A program made the position numbers and the translations under genes. 64,000 nt of DNA from assembly GCA_009377475.1 (NCBI GenBank), contig WHTY01000003.1:46020-110019 (forward strand), in the 5' to 3' direction. The notes under the pieces were generated by a model, which was not told where the DNA came from, ran no database searches, and saw nothing but the letters and a program-made list of their open reading frames with translations. This document shows positions 7,230 to 15,206 of this stretch, in pieces; positions within the stretch are counted from its first letter, which is position 1; every line of letters begins with the position of its first letter. Origin of the DNA: Actinophytocola sp. (GTDB taxonomy: Bacteria > Actinomycetota > Actinomycetes > Mycobacteriales > Pseudonocardiaceae).

Positions 7230-9491
7230 GTGTCAAATTTGGCGTACGACGACGAATTGCGGGCGGAGCGGAGCTATGTGGCCGGGCTCTACGCGCGGCT
7301 CGATGCCGAGCGCACGCGAGTGAAGCGCGAGTACGAAACGGCGTTGCGGGGAAACGGCGAGACGCCGATGGAACGGGACGTCGAGGTGCGCGCGCTGGCC
7401 AACGAGATGAAGCGACTCAACGTCGCGGACAACGGATTGTGTTTCGGCCGGTTGGACAGCATGTCGGGGGAGCATTCCTACGTCGGCCGGATCGGCCTTT
7501 TCGACACCGAGAACGACTACCAGCCGGTGTTGCTGGATTGGCGGGCACCGGCGGCGCGGCCGTTCTACGTCGCCACTGCGGTGAATCCGGAGAACATGCG
7601 TCGACGTCGCCAGTTCCACACGCGCGGACGTCAGGTCGTGGACTTCACCGACGAGGTGCTTGGCCGTCCTGGCGACGCGGAACGCGGTGACAGCGCCCTT
7701 CATGGCGACGCGGCGCTGCTCGCGGCGGTCAGCGCTCCGCGTGGCGACGGGATGCGCGACATCGTGTCGACCATCCAGGCCGAGCAGGACGAGATCATCC
7801 GGCTCGACCACTCGGGCGTGCTGGTCATCGAGGGCGGTCCGGGCACGGGGAAGACGGTGGTGGCGCTGCACCGCGTCGCCTACCTGCTCTACACCCACCG
7901 GGAGCGGATGGCACGCCACGGCGTGCTCGTGATCGGGCCGAATCCGGCGTTCCTGCACCACATCAGCCGGGTGCTCCCGTCACTGGGCGAGTCCGACGTC
8001 GTGTTCATGACACCGGGTGACCTCGTGCCCGGCCTGCGGGTCACCGCCGAGGACACACCGGACGTCGCGCGGTGCAAGGGGTCGCTGGCCATCCTGGACG
8101 TCCTCGCGGCCGCGATCGCTGATCGGCAACGACTCCCGGAGCAGCCACTGCCGATCGACCTTGGCGGCGTCACACTGCGGATCGACGCCGAGATGGCGGA
8201 GTGGGCGCGGGAGGAAGCACGCGCGAGCGGGCAGTCGCACAACGAGGCCCGCGCGGTGTTCACCGAGATCGTCACCTATGTGCTCACCGAACGAGCGATT
8301 GCCCGGATCGGGCGAGGCTGGCTCACTCGGAAGGATCGGAACGGATGGGAGCGGTTGCGGGCGGAGCTGACCGCTGAGCTGGCGGGCAACGATGCGTTCA
8401 CCGCCGCGCTGGACGAGCTCTGGCCCATCCTGACGCCGGAAACGTTCTTGGCGGAGCTGTACGAGTCGCCGGAACGGTTACGGGCGGCTGGTGCGACTCC
8501 TGCGTTGTGGCGAGCCGATGGCGACGCCTGGACGGTGCCGGACGTGCCGTTGCTGGACGAACTGGTCGACCTGCTTGGCCGCGACACGGCGGTCGACAAG
8601 GCAGCCGAGCAGGCCGTCGAGCGCGAACGCCAAGCTGAGGCGTCCTACGCCGACGGCGTGCTGGGCATGCTGAAGCTGGACCGCGAGGAAATGGACGAGG
8701 ACATCGGCTTGGCCGCCGAGAACCTGCTCTACGCCGAGGACCTGTCGGACCGGTTCGTGGAGCACGACACCCGTGACCTCGCCGAACGCGCCGCCGCGGA
8801 TCGGGACTGGACGTACCGGCACGTCGTGGTCGACGAGGCGCAGGAGCTGTCCGAGATGGACTGGCGAGTGCTGATGCGGCGGTGCCCGAGCCGATCGTTC
8901 ACGGTGGTCGGCGACCTCGCCCAACGCCGATCGGCGGCAGGCGCGACGTCGTGGCGGGACATGCTGGAGCGCTACGTGCCGGGCCGGTGGGCGTATCGGC
9001 CGCTGACGGTGAACTACCGCACCCCGACGGAGATCATGTCGGTCGCCGCCGCACTGCTCGCCGAGTTCGCGCCGGACATCGAGCCGCCGGACTCCGTCCG
9101 CGTGTGCGGCGTCCAGCCGTGGTCTCGGCAGGTCACGCGGGACGACCTGCCCGCCGCCATCGAGGACTTCGTGCGGGACGAAGCGGACCGCGAGGGCACC
9201 AGCGTCGTCATCGGGCCACCGGGCGTGCCGGGCACGGTGCCGCCGTCGGAGACGAAGGGGCTGGAGTTCGACGCCGTCCTGATCGTCGCGCCGGAACGGA
9301 TCCTCGCCGACGGCCAACGCGGCGCGGCTGAGCTGTACGTCGCCCTCACCCGCGCCACCCAACGCCTCGGCGTCCTGCACCTGGGGCCGTTGCCGCAGGT
9401 CCTGGGCGGACTCGCCGACGCTGGGACTACGCCTCGACCATGTCCGAGGCTTGCGCCGGACTCGCAGGGCGGTGGAAGATCCGGCTGGTGA
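7230..9491 (+). CDS. helR: HelR/HelD-like RNA polymerase recycling ATPase
   Basis: A 753-residue UvrD-like ATPase of the actinobacterial HelD/HelR class. The N-terminal arm is helical, followed by LCFGRLD, the IGL segment, DWRAPAARPFY and RRRQFHTRG, which are hallmarks of the family. Walker A is GGPGTGKT (about residues 202-209), Walker B is VVVDEAQE (about 534), and YVALTRATQRL closes the second helicase lobe. Family members bind RNA polymerase and release it from stalled complexes; HelR of Streptomyces displaces rifamycin and gives resistance. GTG 7230 is preceded by GAGGGG; the frame extends further upstream without a good site. The last ~22 codons overlap the convergent thioesterase gene tail to tail. 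Confidence 0.85.
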   Translation: MSNLAYDDELRAERSYVAGLYARLDAERTRVKREYETALRGNGETPMERDVEVRALANEMKRLNVADNGLCFGRLDSMSGEHSYVGRIGLFDTENDYQPVLLDWRAPAARPFYVATAVNPENMRRRRQFHTRGRQVVDFTDEVLGRPGDAERGDSALHGDAALLAAVSAPRGDGMRDIVSTIQAEQDEIIRLDHSGVLVIEGGPGTGKTVVALHRVAYLLYTHRERMARHGVLVIGPNPAFLHHISRVLPSLGESDVVFMTPGDLVPGLRVTAEDTPDVARCKGSLAILDVLAAAIADRQRLPEQPLPIDLGGVTLRIDAEMAEWAREEARASGQSHNEARAVFTEIVTYVLTERAIARIGRGWLTRKDRNGWERLRAELTAELAGNDAFTAALDELWPILTPETFLAELYESPERLRAAGATPALWRADGDAWTVPDVPLLDELVDLLGRDTAVDKAAEQAVERERQAEASYADGVLGMLKLDREEMDEDIGLAAENLLYAEDLSDRFVEHDTRDLAERAAADRDWTYRHVVVDEAQELSEMDWRVLMRRCPSRSFTVVGDLAQRRSAAGATSWRDMLERYVPGRWAYRPLTVNYRTPTEIMSVAAALLAEFAPDIEPPDSVRVCGVQPWSRQVTRDDLPAAIEDFVRDEADREGTSVVIGPPGVPGTVPPSETKGLEFDAVLIVAPERILADGQRGAAELYVALTRATQRLGVLHLGPLPQVLGGLADAGTTPRPCPRLAPDSQGGGRSGW

Positions 9492-9882
9492 CGGTCGCCT
9501 TGGCCATCAGCGTGCCGTTGTCGTCGCGAACCAGCACGTCGGTGAGGGTGCGTCCACGTGTGCGGTGCACGACCGTGGCGTCAGCCAGAAGGTCGCATCC
9601 CCGTGCGGCGTCGAGGTAGGACACCGACAGCTCGGACGTCGCGCCACCTGTCGCGGTCTGATCGTCGATGCCGGATGCTGACGCACAGGCACCCGCGATG
9701 TCGATCAGGGTGGCGATCACGCCACCGTGCACGACGTCGGCGACGGTGACCAGGTGCGGGCCGAACGGCAGCCTGATCCGTATCCGCTCTCGTTCGGCCG
9801 TGACCACCCGCACTCCGAGCTGGCTCGCGACCGGTGAGCCTGCTAGCACTTCTTCGATCCACCAGCGGGCTGAGTCGTGCAT
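9427..9882 (-). CDS. PaaI-family hotdog thioesterase
   Basis: A 151-residue single hotdog domain. HGG at residues 52-54 and Asp61 within HGGVIATLIDIAG form the usual active-site pattern of PaaI-like acyl-CoA thioesterases, and the later segment SYLDAARG...HRTRGRTLTDVLVRD is typical. It probably hydrolyses an acyl- or aroyl-CoA; the neighbouring aromatic-catabolic genes make an aromatic thioester plausible, but that is inference. Its 3' end overlaps the 3' end of helR by 65 bp. The gap to the MmyB-type regulator gene is 65 bp on the same strand. Confidence 0.87.
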   Translation of the reverse strand: MHDSARWWIEEVLAGSPVASQLGVRVVTAERERIRIRLPFGPHLVTVADVVHGGVIATLIDIAGACASASGIDDQTATGGATSELSVSYLDAARGCDLLADATVVHRTRGRTLTDVLVRDDNGTLMAKATVTSRIFHRPASPAQASDMVEA

Positions 9883-9947
9883 GATCGTCCTCTGCCGTCG
9901 GTTGCGCGGGTGCGCACAGCATCGCGCGGCCGAGGTACGTAGGGCGA

Positions 9948-10775
9948 TTACGTGCCAGGTAATGATGCGGCTGCCGCGGGCTCGCCTTTGCTCGCTGCCT
10001 CGAGCAGGCGACGGGTGGGTTCGTCCGCGGGATAGAAGGCCTCGATCGCCAGTTCCGAGACCGTGACCTCACGTGGGGTTCCGAACACAGTGGTGGTACT
10101 GACCAGCGAGAGTTCCGTCTCACCCGCGGCGAGGCGCAGCGGCACCACGAGGGAAGCGTCGTCCGGCGGCGGTGGCTCCTGCTCGACGTCCCCGTAGCCG
10201 CGCGCCTCGTCGAGTAACGCGCTCAGCGCTGGGTCGCCCGTCGCGCGCACGTCACGTTCACGTCGGCCGAGTAGGTGGCTTCGCCATTCGCCAAGATTGC
10301 GGATCCGGGGTGCGAGCCCGTCGGGATGCAGGCTGAAGCGAATGACGTTCACCGGCGGTTCCAGCAGACCCGGGTTGGTTGCGGTGAGCAATCTCGACGC
10401 CGCCGCGTTGGCTGTGACCAGGTCCCACATCCGATCGATCACCAGCGCGGGGAACGGGTCGTGCGCGGTGAGAATCCGTTCGATGGCGGCGTTGACCGCC
10501 GCCAGTCGTGGTCCGGTCAGCGGTTCCTCGGGGTAGGCAGGGGCGTAGCCGCCCGCCAGCAGCAGGCCGTTCTGCTCCCGCAGCGGGATCGCCAACTGTT
10601 CGCAGAGTCGCAGGATCATGGCGCTGGTGGGCTGTGACCGGCCCGTCTCGACGAAGCTGAGATGGCGCGCGGAAACACCGGCGCGGCTGGCGAGCTCCAG
10701 TTGTGACAGCCCGCGCCGCAGTCGCCAGTCCCGAAGATGCCTGCCAACGCCGGGGCGGTCCGTGATCGCGGTCAC
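9948..10775 (-). CDS. XRE-family regulator with MmyB-like ligand domain
   Basis: A 275-residue regulator. Residues 11-65 are a Cro/C1-type helix-turn-helix (LRDWRLRRGLSQLELASRAGVSARHLSFVETGRSQ reads as helices 1-4), and the rest matches the MmyB-like domain with LLLAGGYAPAY, VIDRMWDLVTANAA, NVIRFSLHPDG and FYPADEPTRR. MmyB-type proteins often sense fatty-acid-like ligands and control a neighbouring oxidoreductase gene. It starts at GTG 10775, immediately where the aspartate dehydrogenase homology in another frame stops, so its promoter must lie inside that broken gene or it depends on read-through. Confidence 0.87.
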   Translation of the reverse strand: MTAITDRPGVGRHLRDWRLRRGLSQLELASRAGVSARHLSFVETGRSQPTSAMILRLCEQLAIPLREQNGLLLAGGYAPAYPEEPLTGPRLAAVNAAIERILTAHDPFPALVIDRMWDLVTANAAASRLLTATNPGLLEPPVNVIRFSLHPDGLAPRIRNLGEWRSHLLGRRERDVRATGDPALSALLDEARGYGDVEQEPPPPDDASLVVPLRLAAGETELSLVSTTTVFGTPREVTVSELAIEAFYPADEPTRRLLEAASKGEPAAAASLPGT

Positions 10776-10797
10776 GGGGACGACGGTACCGTGCGGC

Positions 10798-11382
10798 GGT
10801 CATGGCCACACCCGCCGCCAGCGCCACGGATGCCGCGACGTTGGCCGATTTCGGGAACGCGGCGGTGACCTGCCGCGCCGGTCCGCGCATGAGCTCCATC
10901 GGTGCGGTCGCGGTGTGCAGCCGGGCGCGTTCGTCGTCGGACATCCACGGCTGCACCAGGCTCGCGGCGCGCTTCGTCGTCACGATCGCCACACTGTTCA
11001 GCGGACCCATCCGCGCGGCGGCGCGTAGCAGGTCCAGACCACCGATCGCGCCGGTCGACAGGTGCAACGCGCCGGGACCGGCCGCGAGCAGCCGGTTGAA
11101 CAGCGCGGTGTCGGCCAGCGCACCAACCGACACGACCAGCAGGTCGGTGCCCGCGTCGAGCATGGCGGGACCGTGCTCGGACAGCGCTCGCTGTCCGGCG
11201 GCCTCCACGATGAGGTCGGAGCCCGCGATCACGTCGTGCAGTGGCAGCGTTGGCAGGCCGTCCGGGTCGGTGGCGTCGTTGTGGGTGACGCCGGTGAGCG
11301 CCGCGCCGGGCACCTCGCCGTCCCGCAGCGCCCGCGCGACGATGCCGCCGATCGCGCCCGCGCCGAGCACGCCGACTTTCAT
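10798..11382 (-). pseudogene. Aspartate dehydrogenase-like gene with the C-terminal part lost
   Basis: The N-terminal ~195 codons match L-aspartate dehydrogenase/NadX proteins: the Rossmann motif GVLGAGAIGG, VEAAGQRAL, LLVVSVGALAD, HLSTGAIGGLDLL and FPKSANVAASVALAAG. The family runs to about 265 residues and its last third holds the catalytic histidine segment (NTHRI-like). Here the homology ends near 10798. The frame then runs on without a stop to 10258, but only as an out-of-frame reading of the regulator gene. ATG 11382 overlaps the VOC gene stop as ATGA. A deletion that joined the regulator to the middle of this gene is the simplest reading. A 374-residue product is possible but is unlikely to be active. 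Confidence 0.75.
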
Positions 11383-12314
11383 GCCTGCCACCACGCGGTG
11401 TAGCCGGGGTCCGGCACGCCCTTCATGTGCGCGCGGACGTCCTTCGACGGCGGACCGGCCGTGCCCCACAGGTCGGACAGCTCCGGCACGCGTCGCCACA
11501 CCCGGCACAGCCAGGCGTCCTCCACGATCTGCTCCACTTCGGACGTGTACTCGCACACCAACCCGGCCGGGTCGGCGAAGTAGCTGAACGTGTTGTTGCC
11601 CGGCCCGTGCCTGCCGGGCCCCCACAACGGGGTGATGCCGTTGTGCCGCAGCCTGCCGATACCGCGCATGAAGTGGTCGATCGAGGGCATCTCGTAGGCG
11701 ACGTGATTGATCGACGGAAACTCGGCCTGGTTGAACGCGATCACGTGGTGGTCGGCGTTGCAGCGCAGGAAGGCCATCTGGTGTTCGGACCAGTCGGAGA
11801 TCCGCATGCCGAGCACGCGCGTGTAGAACTCGCAGGACGTGTCGATGTCGGCGGTGTTGAGGACGACGTGGGCGATCTTGCGCGGCACGGCGGGGTGCCC
11901 GTCGGGGTCGTCCGGCACGACGGCGTCGACGTCGGCGGACAGTTCGATCAGCCGTCCCTCGGGGTCGGCGAACCGCAGTCCGTAGCCGCCGCCGACCTGG
12001 TCCAGCTTGCCCGGCTCGGTCACGAGCGGCACACCGTGCGCGGCGAGCCGCTGGGCGGCAGCGTCGACGTCGGCGGGAGTCGCGACGGCGAAGGCGATCT
12101 TGCCGAGCGCGTTCTGCTCGGCCTGCTGGAGTTGCAGCACATGGTGCTCGGGGCTGGTGCCGCGCAGCCACACCGCGCCGGTGTCGTGCTCGACCGGCCG
12201 CAGCCCCCACACCTCGTGGTAGAACTCGGCCGCGTCGGCGCAGGCGGTGGAGCGCAGCGTGACCGAGCGCAGCGCGCGCAGCCGCGCGACCGGCGCTGGG
12301 GTTGTCGACGTCAT
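11379..12314 (-). CDS. VOC-superfamily extradiol dioxygenase-like protein
   Basis: A 311-residue two-module vicinal-oxygen-chelate protein. The C-terminal module carries a full extradiol metal triad, His149 (KIAHVVL), His204 (INHVAYEM) and Glu255 (VCEYTSE), as in catechol 2,3-dioxygenases and dihydroxybiphenyl dioxygenases. It probably opens or otherwise oxidises a dihydroxylated aromatic made by the adjacent Rieske oxygenase. ATG 12314 follows GAGGAG and overlaps the Rieske gene stop (ATGA), so translation is coupled; its own stop overlaps the start of the aspartate dehydrogenase-like gene the same way. Confidence 0.85.
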   Translation of the reverse strand: MTSTTPAPVARLRALRSVTLRSTACADAAEFYHEVWGLRPVEHDTGAVWLRGTSPEHHVLQLQQAEQNALGKIAFAVATPADVDAAAQRLAAHGVPLVTEPGKLDQVGGGYGLRFADPEGRLIELSADVDAVVPDDPDGHPAVPRKIAHVVLNTADIDTSCEFYTRVLGMRISDWSEHQMAFLRCNADHHVIAFNQAEFPSINHVAYEMPSIDHFMRGIGRLRHNGITPLWGPGRHGPGNNTFSYFADPAGLVCEYTSEVEQIVEDAWLCRVWRRVPELSDLWGTAGPPSKDVRAHMKGVPDPGYTAWWQA

Positions 12315-13369
12315 GGGGTGCTCCTCGTTGTGGCGGCGACCGGGGCCTGGCCGTTCGCGGACTGGGTGCGGGCGGCGGCCTGTGTGCTCGCCTCGGCGCG
12401 CAGCATGCGGCGCATCCGGATCAGCGCGATGTCGTGCTGGTACGGGTTCTCGCGCGCCCAGGCGTCGGCGGGCATCGCCTCGGCCATGCCCCTGTCCTGC
12501 TCCAACACCTGCCAGTGCCGGGCTTCGAGGCGGTTGCGGTAGAGGAAGCGCCACGAGTCGCGCTGCCAGCCGGTCACCTTGCGGCAGCGCCAGAAGAACC
12601 CGGCGTGCTGGTGCTCGTTGATCGCCACCAGCGCGGCGACGATGGTGAACGCGCCACCGGGGCCCGCGCTGTCGGGGTAGGGGATGTCGAGGGTGATCCA
12701 CTGCGCTCCGGCGTCGGTGAGCTGCACCCAGTCGAAGTTCACGTCGCGCTGGTCGGTCTTCTCGAACACGAAGCCGTTGTCTGCGGCGCGGATCTGGAAC
12801 TCCGCCTCCTGCTTGCCAGCGAACATCGTGTGGCTGTCGCGGTGCAGGAACGCGCCGTGCATCGGGTCGAGCAGGTTGTCCAGCGAGTACAGGTACGGCG
12901 CGTCCCACTCGACATAGCACAGGAAGTGCGCCCAGTCTCTGCCCGCGATCGGGTCGGGCACGTGCAGTGGTGCGGGTGGAGCCTGCTCGTCGAGACCGAA
13001 CCAGGCGAAGATCGCGCCCGCGTGCTCCTCGGCGGGGAACGTCCGCAGCGCCCGCTTGCCCTCCAGCGCGCAGCCGGGGCTGCCGGGCACGGAGACGACC
13101 GTGCCTTCGGCGTCGAGCTGCACGCCGTGGTAGTTGCAGGCGATCCGGTCACCCATGTGCACGCCGAGTGAGAGCCGCGCGCCCCGGTGCGGGCAGCGGT
13201 CCTCCTGGACGTGCACCGCGCCGCTGGCGTCGCGCCACAGCAGCAGTTCCTCGCCCGCGCGGTCGATGCGGGTCAGCTCCCCGCGTCGCACCTGCTCGGA
13301 CGGGCACAGCGGGTACCAGCGGTCCCACAGTCCCAGCGCGAGGATGCCGTCGGCGGTGTCGAGCGTCAT
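12311..13369 (-). CDS. Rieske non-heme iron oxygenase, alpha subunit
   Basis: A 352-residue ring-hydroxylating oxygenase. The Rieske 2Fe-2S site is Cys59-x-His61 with Cys78-x2-His81 (CPHRGARLSL and CNYHG). The mononuclear iron site follows the N165-x2-D168-x2-H171-x4-H176 pattern in DNLLDPMHGAFLH. It needs electrons from a reductase; the only candidate nearby is the broken gene at 13674-14454. Single-component alpha subunits of this type act on benzoate, phthalate or phenoxy compounds and O-methyl aromatics; the substrate is not readable. The C-terminal 25 residues are low-complexity. The start overlaps the stop of the small upstream gene (ATGA). Confidence 0.88.
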   Translation of the reverse strand: MTLDTADGILALGLWDRWYPLCPSEQVRRGELTRIDRAGEELLLWRDASGAVHVQEDRCPHRGARLSLGVHMGDRIACNYHGVQLDAEGTVVSVPGSPGCALEGKRALRTFPAEEHAGAIFAWFGLDEQAPPAPLHVPDPIAGRDWAHFLCYVEWDAPYLYSLDNLLDPMHGAFLHRDSHTMFAGKQEAEFQIRAADNGFVFEKTDQRDVNFDWVQLTDAGAQWITLDIPYPDSAGPGGAFTIVAALVAINEHQHAGFFWRCRKVTGWQRDSWRFLYRNRLEARHWQVLEQDRGMAEAMPADAWARENPYQHDIALIRMRRMLRAEASTQAAARTQSANGQAPVAATTRSTP

Positions 13370-13599
13370 GGGCGTGCCTCCTCTGCGTTACCGAGCCTGG
13401 CGAGTTCGGCCGTGAACGACTCCTCGGTCCACTCGGCACCGGTCGGCGGACGCACGCCGCCGTCGTTGAGCGCGGCGACGACGCCCGTCAGGTCGTGCAC
13501 GCCACGGCCGTAGATCGACTCCAGCTCGTCGGCGAGCGCGTTTTCGTAGCTGGTCGGGGGATGGGTCCGGGTCTGCACTGGTCGGAGGGTGAGCGACAT
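13366..13599 (-). CDS. Small helical protein of Rieske operons (recombinase-like helix domain)
   Basis: A 77-residue protein with the segment YENALADELESIYGRGVHDLTGVVAALNDGG, then TEESFTAELARLG. This pattern is annotated in databases as a recombinase-like helix domain and I recall it beside Rieske oxygenase genes; the name comes from similarity to the C-terminal helix of serine recombinases and not from a known recombinase role. ATG 13599 has AAGGAG at good spacing, and the stop overlaps the Rieske gene start. It may be an oxygenase accessory protein (inference). Confidence 0.7.
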   Translation of the reverse strand: MSLTLRPVQTRTHPPTSYENALADELESIYGRGVHDLTGVVAALNDGGVRPPTGAEWTEESFTAELARLGNAEEARP

Positions 13600-13673
13600 G
13601 GGTTCTCCTTGGGGTTAGCTCGCGCGGTCGAGCACGTCGGACAGTTCACGGAGGCCTTCATGGTCGGCTCCCG

Positions 13674-14454
13674 CTAGCTGAGGTCGAGGACGAGCTCGGA
13701 CGACCGGCAGCGGGACACGCAGGGCAACATGGTGGCGCCCGACGTCTTCTCGTCGTCGGCCAGCAGGACGTCGCGGTGGTCCGGGTCGCCGGAGAGCACC
13801 TTGGTCTCGCAGGTGCCGCACACGCCTTCGCGGCAGGAGCTGGGCACCGCCACGCCCGCGGTGGCGAGCGCGTCGAGGATGGAGACGTCCGTGTCGACCC
13901 GCACGCGGGTGCCCGATCCGGCGCAGACGACGTCGAAGGCGGTGTCCCCTGTGTACCCTGCGGCGCTCGTCGTCGGCGTGCACGGTGACCTCGTCGCGTG
14001 CCAGTTCGGGCAGGAACGCCATGGAGTCCCGCGATCGGCCGCAGTAGAGCAGCCGCCACGGCCGACCGCGGGTGGCCAGGTGGCGCGCCATCGGCAGGAT
14101 CGGGGTGATGCCGATGCCACCCGCGATGAGCAGGTAGCGCTCGGCGTCGGTGAGCGGGAAGTTGTTCCGCGGGCCGTCGACGTCGAGCAGCGTGCCCGCC
14201 GTCAGTCGCTCGTGCACCCACGCGCTGCCGCCGCGCGACGCCGGTTCGCGCAGCACCGCGACGGAGTAGACGTGGCGGTCCGCAGGGTCGCCGCAGAGCG
14301 AGTACTGCCGTTGCAGCCCGTTCGCCAAGTGGAGCGTCAGGTGCGCGCCCGGTTGCCACTCCGGCAGCGCGTCGCCGTCCGGGCGGCGCAGGTCGACGCG
14401 CACGACGCCGTGTGCCAGCCAGGTCGTCTGCTGTACCCGTAGCGTGATGGCCAT
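13674..14454 (-). pseudogene. Phthalate-dioxygenase-type reductase, frameshifted and internally deleted
   Basis: The 5' part (14454 to about 13955) encodes the flavin domain with RQYSLCG and the start of the NAD domain with GGIGITPILPMARHL and VHADDER. The 3' part is in another frame (to 13674) and encodes GDTAFDVVCAGSG followed by a plant-type 2Fe-2S domain, CREGVCGTCE and LPCVSRC. Family members are about 315 residues; the joined pieces give about 256. The missing ~55 residues include the conserved CGP-M segment of the NAD site. So the defect is a deletion with a frameshift at about 13945-13960, not a single miscalled base. ATG 14454 is preceded by GAGGTGAGG. Confidence 0.8.
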
Positions 14455-14487
14455 GTCCCTCACCTCGTGTTTCCCGCCGGCCTGCGG

Positions 14488-15006
14488 TCAGTCCCGGCTC
14501 AGGCCGTGCATCGGCGAGGTTGGGGGATAGGTGGGCAGCTGCGGCTTCTGCGCGCCGATGACCACGCAGAACAACGCGTCGACGTCGCCGATGTTGCGCA
14601 GGCTGCGCGGCACCCCGGCGGGCACGCGGATCAGGTCGCGGTAGCCGAGTTCTCGGCTGGCGGACTTGGTGCCGTCCTCGACGTCGTGCACGGTGACCTC
14701 GAGGGTGCCCTCCAGTACGAAGAAGACCTCTTCGACGTCGTGGTGGGTGTGCTCGGGGCCGATCGCGCCGACCGGAAGCCGCATGTTGGAGAACGTGAAG
14801 TGCTCCGACGGCAGGATCCGGTCGTCGCCCTCGTGATTGCCCGTGGCGCCGGATCCGATGTAGCGGATCTGCGCGCGGCGGAACTCCGGTCCCGCCTGCG
14901 CCTGAAAGCCGAGCGTGTCCCAGTCCTCGTGGCGCGACTCCTTGCTGGCGATGCAGGAGTCGAGCAACGACTCCAGATTCACTGTCGTGTCCGACGGAGC
15001 GCTCAT
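14488..15006 (-). CDS. Cupin-domain protein, first gene of the Rieske operon
   Basis: A 172-residue protein with a cupin barrel; the metal-binding box is at His86, His88/89 and Glu93 in PEHTHHDVEEVFFVLEG, followed by the second box GYRDLIRVPAGVPRSLRNIG. I use ATG 15006, which has GAGG seven bases upstream, over a GTG two codons earlier. It could be a small dioxygenase, isomerase or effector-binding protein; its role in the pathway is unknown. It is divergent from the aldehyde dehydrogenase gene across a 200-bp region with MarR-like palindromes. Confidence 0.8.
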   Translation of the reverse strand: MSAPSDTTVNLESLLDSCIASKESRHEDWDTLGFQAQAGPEFRRAQIRYIGSGATGNHEGDDRILPSEHFTFSNMRLPVGAIGPEHTHHDVEEVFFVLEGTLEVTVHDVEDGTKSASRELGYRDLIRVPAGVPRSLRNIGDVDALFCVVIGAQKPQLPTYPPTSPMHGLSRD

Positions 15007-15026
15007 GTCCACACCTCACTAAATCT

Positions 15027-15038
15027 CTTAGAGCTAAG
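15027..15038. promoter_or_regulatory. Candidate MarR operator in front of the cupin gene
   Basis: CTTAG-AG-CTAAG is a perfect inverted repeat 21 bases before the cupin start. A partly related half-site, ACTTCTAA (15045-15052), follows. The MarR gene two genes away has a similar CGCTAA/TTAGCG palindrome in its own upstream region. Confidence 0.5.
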
Positions 15039-15169
15039 CGAACTACTTCTAAACTTGTAGCACTGGCCGGGCGTGATCGCAAGCTTTGTCCAGTCATCCG
15101 GCGGCGATCTATTTACGGCGGGTATCGCTGTCGCCAGGGACTAGCGCTCGCTCGCGTCGTCGGATAAAT

Positions 15170-15181
15170 CTTAGAAGTAAG
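15170..15181. promoter_or_regulatory. Candidate MarR operator in front of the aldehyde dehydrogenase gene
   Basis: CTTAG-AA-GTAAG, a near-perfect inverted repeat, is followed directly by the palindrome AGTTAACT (15180-15187). It lies about 25 bases before the dehydrogenase start. Read on the other strand, the cupin side contains the same TTAGAAGTA core, so one regulator could control both directions. Confidence 0.5.
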
Positions 15182-15206
15182 TTAACTAGTGATGAGTGGA
15201 GGAGTC

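Noticed and set aside
10258..10797. In-frame C-terminal extension of the aspartate dehydrogenase-like protein
   Set aside because: The sequence is an out-of-frame reading of the MmyB-type regulator gene and has no match to the family.
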